Positions 6,502-11,643 of a stretch of 11,643 nucleotides of DNA are shown piece after piece (within the stretch, counting starts at the first letter, position 1; every line of letters begins with the position of its first letter). This DNA comes from WFTC01 sp047635955 (GTDB lineage: Bacteria > Patescibacteriota > Gracilibacteria > UBA1369 > 2-02-FULL-48-14), in contig JBLIGW010000029.1 in NCBI GenBank assembly GCA_047635955.1, positions 1 to 11,643 of the forward strand. The letters are read 5' to 3'. The notes below the pieces were generated by a model. The model saw only the letters and a list, made by a program, of their open reading frames with translations, was not told where the DNA came from and searched no databases. The position numbers and the translations under genes were made by a program.

Positions 6502-7067
6502 AACATCTCGCCGTCATCGTGCACGGATCGGTTTTTTACATGTGGAATAACGGCCTCAATGGTCCCCCAGGTGGCATCTGTGCCGTCAGGAACGACTAGT
6601 GTGACTTCGTCACCGACGTCACCCTTGTAGTAGGTTACAGAGGCTAATAGGACACGGAAGTTTTTCCCATTGGCAGCAACACGGAACTGACCATCTTCTT
6701 TGGTGAGTGTTCCTTTGATGTGTAGTCGTTCAACAGGAGAAATTTGTTTATAAATGAAGCTACCATTTGGCATGATAGTCAGTTTGAGCCGATCTCCTTC
6801 TACTAGTTTAGATTTACTCGCGTAGTTGGCTGGAACGGGGAAGACTTTGTCTCCAGGACCCATCATACTTTGCCCATTGAAATGACCTTCAATAACTTGG
6901 GTTTCCCCTTGGTCATATGAAATTGCGTGTTTCTTTTCAGGTTGTTTGAGAACTTGAGTGTATTTTCCGTCTGTTTGTTCTTTGAGTAAAACTCGAGCCG
7001 CTTTTAAAGCAGCTTCAGCGGTTTCCACTAAACGTAAGGCTTTTTGAAGACTGTCTTCAGTTTGCAT
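6498..7067 (-). CDS. Conserved CPR protein of unknown function
   Basis: The protein has 189 aa. Residues 4-31 form an amphipathic, Ala/Leu-rich probable coiled coil. The rest is soluble and beta-rich. The segment with EGHFNGQSMMGPG, FPVPANYASKSKLVEGD, LKLTI.PNGSFIYKQI.PVER, then RVLLASVTYYKGDVGDEVTLVVP looks like a protein I recall as a widespread uncharacterised family in Patescibacteria, usually soluble and of similar length. No signal peptide, TM helix or known catalytic motif is visible. The pattern of short strands with KGDxGDEVTLxVP may be a small beta-barrel (OB- or KOW-like fold), but this is only a structural guess. It is the last gene after ftsQ with an 11-bp gap, and its TAG stop overlaps the TAA of the convergent 6004-6501 gene. 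Confidence 0.75.
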   Translation of the reverse strand: MQTEDSLQKALRLVETAEAALKAARVLLKEQTDGKYTQVLKQPEKKHAISYDQGETQVIEGHFNGQSMMGPGDKVFPVPANYASKSKLVEGDRLKLTIMPNGSFIYKQISPVERLHIKGTLTKEDGQFRVAANGKNFRVLLASVTYYKGDVGDEVTLVVPDGTDATWGTIEAVIPHVKNRSVHDDGEMF

Positions 7068-7078
7068 ATTTATTTTTT

Positions 7079-8047
7079 TTATTGATTTTCTGTTTCTGTA
7101 CTTAACTTGTATATTACTTTTTCACCATTTTGTCCAGAAATCCTTAGGTCAATGTAGACGAGTGGTGCCTCGTAAATGTTGAGTTCCGTCATGGCTTTCT
7201 TGAGCTTGTTGAGTTGAATCTCAACTTCTTGGGTGAGGTCAATCCATACAAAGAAATAACGTTCAGTGTATAGGTGTAGTTCTCGAGCACGCTTCAGGTA
7301 GTGAACTTCTAAAATTTGCATATTGAACTTCCCTTCAAAGTCCGTTTTAACTTCAATTAAGGCTCTGAGTGTCTCAGTTTCAAGGAGCGTCTGACCAAGT
7401 ATAAGTAGGGAATCTTCACTTTGTATGTCGAGGTCTGTTCCGGTTACGTCCATCACAACGGTAGGTAGGTATTCATTTGTGAGCCCAGCTCCAGAAATAA
7501 TTCCAAGTTCGTTAACTACAAAAAACTGTTTAGTGCCATCTTCATGATTTACTTGAATGTTGGCGGTGTCTTCGTAACTTTCCAAATCAATTTCTAGTCC
7601 ATGAGGGAAATCTCGATCAATATTGATTGATTTCAAGTTGGAGTATTCCTCCAAAAGAATAGATTCGTGTTCATTGGCTGATAAGAGAACAATGTTCTCT
7701 CCTAAGTAATCTTGAAAATATGTAGTGACCGCATTCTTTTCATCCATGATGAAGTCACTATCGCTGTTTACCTGAACTGTTTGAATCGTGAAAACTCTTG
7801 AGAAAAGAAAAAAGTAAATAAGAACAATGCTGATTGCGGCAATTGCTACTATCTTGAGCCACCTCCAAAGTCGAACCTGAGTAGGGCTTTTTGCCTTAGA
7901 GCTCGCTTTGGGGGCTTTTTTACTTTTTGGGCTGATTGGCCGTTTGCGCTTTTTTGCGCCTCTTTCTGATTTATAACTTCGAAAACCCACACTGTTAGTG
8001 CGTCGTTTCTTACTAAACTTCCGTTTTAATTTAGAGAAGAATGCCAT
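7079..8047 (-). CDS. ftsQ: FtsQ/DivIB-like cell division protein
   Basis: The protein has 322 aa. A very basic cytoplasmic tail of about 60 residues (rich in K, R and S) precedes a single TM helix (about 62-84). The membrane-proximal segment FTIQTVQVNSDSDF...V...YLGENIVLLS...SILLEEYSNLKSINIDRDFPHGLEIDL has the form of an FtsQ POTRA domain: a first beta strand, 'G.N', and then a strand ending in R.FP..L.I.. before E. The C-terminal beta region continues to residue 322. FtsQ bridges early and late divisome proteins with FtsB and FtsL outside the membrane. The neighbours here are not the usual mur/ftsA/ftsZ genes, which is common in CPR genomes. The start at 8047 is 16 bp after the stop of the small basic protein gene. 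I see no Shine-Dalgarno. Confidence 0.75.
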   Translation of the reverse strand: MAFFSKLKRKFSKKRRTNSVGFRSYKSERGAKKRKRPISPKSKKAPKASSKAKSPTQVRLWRWLKIVAIAAISIVLIYFFLFSRVFTIQTVQVNSDSDFIMDEKNAVTTYFQDYLGENIVLLSANEHESILLEEYSNLKSINIDRDFPHGLEIDLESYEDTANIQVNHEDGTKQFFVVNELGIISGAGLTNEYLPTVVMDVTGTDLDIQSEDSLLILGQTLLETETLRALIEVKTDFEGKFNMQILEVHYLKRARELHLYTERYFFVWIDLTQEVEIQLNKLKKAMTELNIYEAPLVYIDLRISGQNGEKVIYKLSTETENQ

Positions 8048-8063
8048 CTATAGAATGGTGACA

Positions 8064-8267
8064 TTAGGCGTTTCCTTTCGCAAGAGCTTCTCGAATTTTG
8101 TTTTGACGAACTTCACCAGCTGCGTGAGCTCTCTTTCGTCGAGCGTAAGCACTAGTAGCAGGATTTCGTCGCCCTGATTTTGGACGCCATGAGTTGGCAT
8201 CTACGAGAGCATGAGTTTTACTGTTTCGATTTGTCATATCTTGATCTTGCGAATTAGGCTCGGGCAT
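8064..8267 (-). CDS. Small basic protein of unknown function
   Basis: The protein has 67 aa. The first 15 residues are polar, and the remainder is strongly basic: WRPKSGRRNPATSAYARRKRAHAAGEVRQNKIREALAKGNA. It has no signal peptide, TM helix or cysteine. The charge and the helical C-terminal half suggest a nucleic-acid-binding or ribosome-associated small protein, but I recognise no family. It lies 16 bp upstream of ftsQ on the same strand and fills an otherwise empty stretch of the divergent region, which supports a real gene. A second start is possible at Met11 (MTNRNSK). Without homologs it could still be chance, although its coding frame does not oppose any other gene. Confidence 0.5.
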   Translation of the reverse strand: MPEPNSQDQDMTNRNSKTHALVDANSWRPKSGRRNPATSAYARRKRAHAAGEVRQNKIREALAKGNA

Positions 8268-8370
8268 TCTAGGGAAGGACCAGGGCTAAGTCAAGCGAAT
8301 GTCAATTGATTTATAAGTATTTGTCAGTCTTTGATTGGGGCTATACTTCATGAGTAACTAATCAACTATT
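8268..8370. promoter_or_regulatory. Divergent intergenic region with a possible plus-strand promoter
   Basis: This 103-bp A/T-rich gap separates the minus-strand ftsQ run from the plus-strand SLH gene. On the plus strand TTGTCA (8321-8326) and TATACT (8342-8347) are separated by 15 bases, shorter than ideal. The start would be near 8354, giving a leader of about 17 nt with no Shine-Dalgarno, as for other genes here. I found no convincing minus-strand promoter for the 8267 gene. Confidence 0.35.
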
Positions 8371-8727
8371 ATGAAACGTACTAAACTCATTGCTTCGGCC
8401 CTTGTTTTGTCTCTTACCGGTTTTGCTATCGGCTTTGCTTCAGCTAGCTTCAGTGATGTCTGAGAGAGTGACTGGTTTCATGACTCGGTAATGAATCTCA
8501 GTGACTATGGAATTGTTGAAGGTTATTCAGATGGAACATACGACCCGAATGGCTACGTGAATCGTGCAGAAATGGCAACCATGCTTGATCGAGCACTTAC
8601 AATGCTCAAAGAAGATGCCTGTGTAGATGATGGTGTGATCTACTTTGATGGTGATACGATTGATCGTGGAGATTACAGCTGTAGTTGTGATGAAGGTGAA
8701 ATCGCTATGTGTACGGGCGACTTGTAA
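8371..8727 (+). pseudogene. SLH-domain secreted protein interrupted by an in-frame TGA
   Basis: Translation from the ATG at 8371 gives a good signal peptide (MKRTKLIASALVLSLTGFAI..., cleavage near ASA) and the start of an SLH motif, SFSDV. A TGA follows at 8461-8463 (codon 31), after which the same frame continues: ESDWFHDSVMNLSDYGIVEGYSDGTYDP.G.VNRAEMATMLDRAL. This is a complete canonical SLH repeat (surface-layer homology, which anchors proteins to cell-wall polymers), so the frame is clearly one gene. The tail (84-118) has C-x4-G-x-x-Y-x-x-G...C-x-C-x7-C and resembles a tiny VWC/pacifastin-like cysteine module. Without readthrough the product is a 30-residue signal peptide. An internal ATG at 8491 would lack signal and the first SLH strand. 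The best explanation is a point nonsense mutation (e.g. from GGA, CGA or TCA); readthrough cannot be excluded. Confidence 0.75.
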
Positions 8728-8745
8728 ACACGATCAAGCGGTCGT

Positions 8746-9195
8746 ATGAAAAAAAAGATTAAATCATGGGTCAAAAGATATCTTCCTACTGAAATGGTCT
8801 CGACCTTCTGTGCTTTGTTGTTCCCAACGATAGCTTCTTTCTTTACGGGCAGCATTTTACTTATTGCTCTTGTGGGGTCTGTGGCAGAAATGAGCGGTTT
8901 TTATTCAATCATGATTATTCAAGAGAGCTTGGAAACAAGAAGGGAATATATGAAATCGAATCGACCTTATGGTTTGGGTGCTTTCTTGAAAGGGCTTAGA
9001 AATCTCTTTTTAGAGTTTGGACCAGCTGAATTTATATACGCGGTGCTTGTGACTCCCGCCGTTTTATATTTGAGTTTATCCACATTTAATAATCTGCAAC
9101 TTGGACTCTTTGTTGGATTGATGGTCTCAAATGTATCTTTCTATATTCCGGCGATTATTAGTTTTGAACTGAGGAAATTGTATTTGAAGGATTGA
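8746..9195 (+). CDS. Small integral membrane protein of unknown function
   Basis: The protein has 149 aa. A basic N-terminus (MKKKIKSWVKRYLPTE) leads into hydrophobic segments at about 19-36 and 36-52, then a charged amphipathic middle (about 60-90: ESLETRREYMKSNRPYGLG, LKGLRNLFLEFGP) and two more membrane segments at about 94-112 and 115-139. The pattern RYLPTE-x-V-S-T ... FTGS-x-x-x-I-A-x-x-G ... GFYS.MII.E resembles an uncharacterised small membrane protein family that I recall with 'YLPAE...GENIGYY' variants, so the family may be broad. It follows the interrupted SLH gene by 18 bp and may share its transcript. It ends in TGA at 9193-9195, which argues for TGA being a stop in this genome. 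No Shine-Dalgarno is visible. Confidence 0.75.
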   Translation: MKKKIKSWVKRYLPTEMVSTFCALLFPTIASFFTGSILLIALVGSVAEMSGFYSIMIIQESLETRREYMKSNRPYGLGAFLKGLRNLFLEFGPAEFIYAVLVTPAVLYLSLSTFNNLQLGLFVGLMVSNVSFYIPAIISFELRKLYLKD

Positions 9196-9310
9196 TTTTT
9201 GAGATGGACAGGGTCAGGTCTATTAAGACGTCTTATCTACAATAAGGATATACTTTCTTGTAATATTTTGTGATTGATTGCGTTATAGTGTTGTAAATTA
9301 ATTTTTTCTT
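9196..9310. promoter_or_regulatory. Intergenic region with a 12-bp palindrome
   Basis: This 115-bp A/T-rich gap precedes the intact SLH gene. It contains the perfect palindrome TAAGACGTCTTA at 9224-9235, followed at once by the inverted pair CTTAT (9232-9236) and ATAAG (9242-9246). Candidate -10 hexamers are TATACT (9249-9254) and TATAGT (9284-9289), but neither has a well-spaced -35. The T-rich leader before the ATG has no Shine-Dalgarno. The palindrome upstream of possible -10 elements could be a regulator site. Confidence 0.35.
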
Positions 9311-10111
9311 ATGAAAAGACTTATCAGTTCAGCTATTGTCTCTTTTAGTTTAGTTCTTGCATTGGCTCCCGGAGCTTCTGCTGATCTCCCCTGGGAGTGT
9401 GGAAATTGGGATGACGTTCATTCGTCAAAAGTTGAGTATTTGGAAGTGGTTTGTGAGCATGGATTGATGATGGGTTATAATGAGGACTCTTTTGGATATG
9501 ATCGAACCTTGCTTCGTGCTGAGTTGGCACAAATTGTGAACCGTTTAGCGGTTACTTCAGATGATCTGTATGCGCTCCAAGAGGACGAAGAATATGATCT
9601 TGTGGCTCTGGCTGTGAACGATATGTTTTCTGATATTCCTGATCCAAATGAACGAGCTCATGAATGGATGATCTGGACCATGTATTTTTCTGCCATTGAA
9701 TTTGACCTTATGGAAGGTGATGATACGGGAGGATGGCCCACTACATTTCGTGCAACGGAAGGCGTGAATACGGTTGAAGCCTGGAAGATGCTTTATGAAG
9801 GACTGAAATATGGAGGTCTTGAATCAGACTCTGTAAATCTATCTAGTTTTACTTATTCTTCTGCTCTCAGTACTGCTTGGTACGACGCTCTTCTTACTTA
9901 CTTGGATGATTATGATGTCCTTGCATATGATGGGACATATGTAAGTGTTAATCTGAGTGAAATGGATGGCAGTGGGGACACAGAGGATCTCATTTTATCT
10001 TCAGGTCTAGATGCTGAATTGAACCGAGAAGATGTGGCTTACTTCATTTATAAACTCATCGAAGAAGGCTTCGTTGATAGTGATGCTGTTAAGGAACATA
10101 ATGGGGTTTAA
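9311..10111 (+). CDS. Secreted SLH-domain (S-layer homology) protein
   Basis: The protein has 266 aa. A signal peptide (1-24, ending GASA before DLPWE) is followed by repeats with SLH character. Repeat 1 (about 35-80) has YLEVVCEHGLMMGYNEDSFGYDRTLLRAELAQIVNRLA, a near-canonical motif. Repeat 2 (about 106-168) is divergent: FSDIPDPNERAHEWMIWTMYFSAIEFDLMEGDD...FRATEGVNTVEAWKMLYEGL. Repeat 3 (about 186-256) is more divergent: AWYDALLTYLDDYDVLAYDGTY...LNREDVAYFIYKLIEEGF. Three SLH repeats are the usual number for anchoring to pyruvylated wall polymers. Little is left besides SLH repeats, so the protein may itself form a surface layer or adaptor. There are two cysteines (30 and 48), which could pair. 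It is a single gene ended by a strong terminator. It may be a paralog of the interrupted SLH gene at 8371. Confidence 0.85.
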   Translation: MKRLISSAIVSFSLVLALAPGASADLPWECGNWDDVHSSKVEYLEVVCEHGLMMGYNEDSFGYDRTLLRAELAQIVNRLAVTSDDLYALQEDEEYDLVALAVNDMFSDIPDPNERAHEWMIWTMYFSAIEFDLMEGDDTGGWPTTFRATEGVNTVEAWKMLYEGLKYGGLESDSVNLSSFTYSSALSTAWYDALLTYLDDYDVLAYDGTYVSVNLSEMDGSGDTEDLILSSGLDAELNREDVAYFIYKLIEEGFVDSDAVKEHNGV

Positions 10112-10126
10112 ATGAAAATCGAAGGG

Positions 10127-10153
10127 AGGGGCGGCTTAAGTCGCCCCTTTTTT
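10127..10153 (+). terminator. Rho-independent terminator after the SLH gene
   Basis: AGGGGCGGC (10127-10135) pairs with GTCGCCCCT (10140-10148), including one G-T wobble, around a TTAA loop. The T-run extends to 10153. It is a strong GC-rich stem 15 bp past the stop at 10111, and it isolates the SLH gene from the next one. Confidence 0.9.
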
Positions 10154-10176
10154 GACGTTCGATTCCTGTAGGTCTA

Positions 10177-10205
10177 TTGCTGGTTTGTGACTTTTGTTGT
10201 ATAAA
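10177..10205 (+). promoter_or_regulatory. Putative promoter of the 10229 gene
   Basis: TTGCTG (10177-10182), a 17-bp spacer and TATAAA (10200-10205) fit a sigma70-type promoter. It lies between the terminator of the SLH gene and the next ATG. AAGG at 10216-10219, nine bases before the ATG at 10229, is a possible weak ribosome binding site. Confidence 0.5.
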
Positions 10206-10228
10206 TACTTCTTTTAAGGTTATAGCTC

Positions 10229-11107
10229 ATGGGACTTTCGTCATCATCATATGAACGGCACAGATCTGAGGCAGAGGATTTTGATCCAACAAAATTGCGT
10301 GGCCTCTATGAGCAGGCTAATCTTTGGCATGGCACGGGAAGGTATCAATGGAGATATGGTGATGACGATATCTATGTTGGTGATTCTTCAAATGCTCAAC
10401 AAGTCGATGTTCTAGATCAACTTCTTGAAGAAGGTTTAAAGCCTCATGAGGATAAATTCGCAGGACAGTTTGGAGCAGAAGTGACATGTACAACGTCGCT
10501 CACTAGAGCACGGATGTATGCTGCTCTTTATGCCAAGTTGTTTCATTCAAAAGGAGAATCTTTGGAGTATGAATTTGGCTCCAATTTGCGTTGGGGAAGT
10601 TTGTTTTCATTTGGCACTTTTCTTGCGCTTCTAAAGGATGCTGATGTTTGGAGAGATTGGAGAACTGAACATTGGCAGCATATTCGTGAGCATGGAATTG
10701 TTTCGGCTGGTCGTCGCTTTATTGATTTGCAGTCTCGTGCGACTAGTGATCAAGTGAATTGGACTCGTAATATTCGAAGAGAGACTATTCCTGCATGGAA
10801 AGCATTATTTTCTGGTGGGGTATCTGATATAGAAGGTAATTATCCAATTTTATTGGGGATTCCAGAATCTGTCGTTGAAGCTGTCCCTGCTAAATATGGC
10901 TATCTAGGTGTTTATGAAACACGGGCATGCAATCCAATTGCGCTCAGTGATTGCACCCATATGGAGGTTCCATTGAGGTATGTATCTGAGGTTCGTGGTC
11001 GATTGTCTTCTGTTGGTGTGGAGTTGTCTGTCGTTCCAATGGAGGACGGTGAGCTGTTTATGAGTAGAACTTCTTATTTGAAGTTGCTTGAAATGGATCG
11101 TAGTTAG
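10229..11107 (+). CDS. Possible ADP-ribosyltransferase-fold protein (uncharacterised)
   Basis: The protein has 292 aa and is soluble, with no signal peptide or TM helix. Its motifs, in order, recall the ART superfamily (PARP, KptA and related folds). LWHGTG (32-37) resembles the 'HGT/HGS' strand that holds the NAD-binding His. DVLDQLLEEGLKP (60-72) resembles the 'I...GL' helix after it. TCTTSLTRARMYAALYA (86-102) resembles the 'S...A..YA' second motif. PILLGIP (206-212) is followed by a possible third-motif strand, MEVPLRYVSEVR (245-256), like '..E/W-V-P...I'. The helical middle (about 110-200) is an insertion. The catalytic Glu of classical ARTs cannot be assigned with certainty; Glu246 is a candidate. 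I recognise no exact family. It is a single gene with its own promoter and terminator. It may act as an intracellular NAD-using enzyme or a toxin-like effector, but that is a hypothesis. Confidence 0.7.
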   Translation: MGLSSSSYERHRSEAEDFDPTKLRGLYEQANLWHGTGRYQWRYGDDDIYVGDSSNAQQVDVLDQLLEEGLKPHEDKFAGQFGAEVTCTTSLTRARMYAALYAKLFHSKGESLEYEFGSNLRWGSLFSFGTFLALLKDADVWRDWRTEHWQHIREHGIVSAGRRFIDLQSRATSDQVNWTRNIRRETIPAWKALFSGGVSDIEGNYPILLGIPESVVEAVPAKYGYLGVYETRACNPIALSDCTHMEVPLRYVSEVRGRLSSVGVELSVVPMEDGELFMSRTSYLKLLEMDRS

Positions 11108-11144
11108 TTCGAACATTGTGTACTAGGCCCTGCCAAAAAAATAA

Positions 11145-11170
11145 GTCATCCATTCGGATGACGCATTTTT
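11145..11170 (+). terminator. Terminator-like hairpin after the ART-like gene
   Basis: GTCATCC (11145-11151) pairs perfectly with GGATGAC (11156-11162) around the loop ATTC, and GCA then TTTTT follow (to 11170). An A-rich run precedes the stem on the other side, so it could work on either strand. It lies about 37 bp after the stop at 11107. Confidence 0.75.
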
Positions 11171-11203
11171 ATCACGGAACGTGCTGGGGGCTCGCTTGCT
11201 GCA

Positions 11204-11231
11204 TTGACTCTTTACTCTTTTCTGGTACAGT
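11204..11231 (+). promoter_or_regulatory. Putative promoter of the last gene
   Basis: TTGACT (11204-11209) is followed by 16 bases and TACAGT (11226-11231). A TG one base before the -10 (11223-11224) gives an extended -10 element. The start point would be about 14 bases before the ATG at 11253, again a short leader without a Shine-Dalgarno. Confidence 0.55.
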
Positions 11232-11252
11232 GTCGATCCGTATCTATATCTT

Positions 11253-11643
11253 ATGAAAAGCTCCCCTTTACGCAATGTCTTAGCTGGACTCCTATGTCTC
11301 CAGCTTCAAGGGGAAAGACCGCCCAATTATAAAAATCCAGCGGAGCCGATCGAGGATATTCCTTGGTTTCAAAACACACAATCTCTTGTTGATGGAGTAT
11401 TGGAGGGGCAAGAGTTCGAAATCCAACCCGAGTATGAGCGTGAATTGAATTATGCCTACATTACAGTGCCTCGTTGGTCTGACCGGCGCAATTTTAATGA
11501 TTTTCTTCGTGTTATTCCAGATTACACACACGTTACGGTGCATACGCCAATTCATCTTGTTCCAGCGGTTAATGTTTGGATGATGGTAAGTGGCGTGGAG
11601 TCTTTTTCAGTTGAGGGCTTAATGCCATCTAATTCAAAGCGTT
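11253..11643 (+). CDS. Uncharacterised protein, 5' part only (runs off window)
   Basis: The frame from the ATG at 11253 stays open for 130 codons to the window edge, and a good promoter stands just upstream, which supports a real gene. The N-terminus (MKSSPLRNVLAGLLCLQLQG) has a short hydrophobic stretch (about 8-18), too weak to call a clear signal peptide. A charged region follows (ERPPNYKNPAEPIEDIPWFQ, then EYERELNYAYITVPRWSDRRNFNDFLRVIPDYTH), then a more hydrophobic part with IHLVPAVNVWMMVSGVESF. I do not recognise the family. Further domains may lie outside the window. Confidence 0.6.
   Translation, partial: MKSSPLRNVLAGLLCLQLQGERPPNYKNPAEPIEDIPWFQNTQSLVDGVLEGQEFEIQPEYERELNYAYITVPRWSDRRNFNDFLRVIPDYTHVTVHTPIHLVPAVNVWMMVSGVESFSVEGLMPSNSKR

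Noticed and set aside
8461..8463. Selenocysteine at the TGA
   Set aside because: The position is a non-catalytic SLH turn, and no clear SECIS-like hairpin follows the codon.
8491..8727. SLH gene starting at the internal ATG 8491
   Set aside because: It would lack the signal peptide and the first part of the SLH motif, both present in frame upstream from 8371.
8461..9195. Genetic code 25 (TGA = Gly) for this genome
   Set aside because: Two well-supported genes end in TGA (1980-1982 in an ATGA overlap, 9193-9195), and glycine is otherwise always GGN. Only one internal TGA was found.
11292..11555. Minus-strand 87-codon open frame
   Set aside because: It is opposite the plus-strand frame from 11253, which has a promoter and stays open to the edge; the minus translation shows no domain.
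1..11643. tRNA, rRNA, CRISPR array or insertion sequence
   Set aside because: No cloverleaf-like sequence, regularly spaced repeats or transposase frame was seen in the short intergenic gaps or elsewhere.

Overview
The window looks like a chromosomal segment of a Patescibacteria/CPR bacterium. The grounds are very tight packing with 1-4 bp overlaps, mostly absent Shine-Dalgarno sequences, TrbC/VirB2-like double-TM pilins next to a soluble VirD4-like ATPase, prepilin-like envelope proteins, SLH proteins and a divergent FtsQ. This mix resembles the Peregrinibacteria side of the radiation, but that placement is inference from gene content. The standard code fits: two genes end in TGA, one of them in a classic ATGA overlap, and glycine is written with GGN throughout.

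Region 1 (1-5909, minus strand) is one long gene run, read from high to low coordinates. It starts with a TPR / Pro-Ala linker / TM / pseudopilin-like protein. Next come a DusB-type tRNA-dihydrouridine synthase and a VirD4/TraG-like ATPase. Three secreted or double-TM TrbC-like proteins follow, and the last runs off the left edge. A consensus-like promoter (TTGAAG-17-TATAAT) lies inside the 3' end of the ATPase gene and could drive the pilin genes separately. The ATPase and pilins together suggest a type IV secretion or pilus-like envelope machine. No relaxase, VirB4 or integrase is visible here.

Region 2 (6004-8267) begins with a plus-strand prepilin-like gene, divergent from region 1. It overlaps tail-to-tail with a minus-strand trio: a small basic protein, an FtsQ-like division protein and a conserved 189-aa protein of unknown function.

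Region 3 (8371-11643, plus strand) holds an SLH-domain gene interrupted by an in-frame TGA, a small membrane protein, and an intact three-repeat SLH protein followed by a strong terminator. A 292-aa protein with ADP-ribosyltransferase-like motifs follows, with its own terminator, and then the start of an unrecognised gene that leaves the right edge. The plus-strand genes have short, T/A-rich leaders.

No tRNA, rRNA, CRISPR array, insertion sequence or attachment site was seen. No stretch longer than 300 bases lacks a gene. The most interesting items are the TGA-interrupted SLH gene with a Cys-rich tail, the possible ART-fold protein, the three-pilin cassette with its internal promoter, and the two unusual pilin-like proteins facing each other at 5031-6501.
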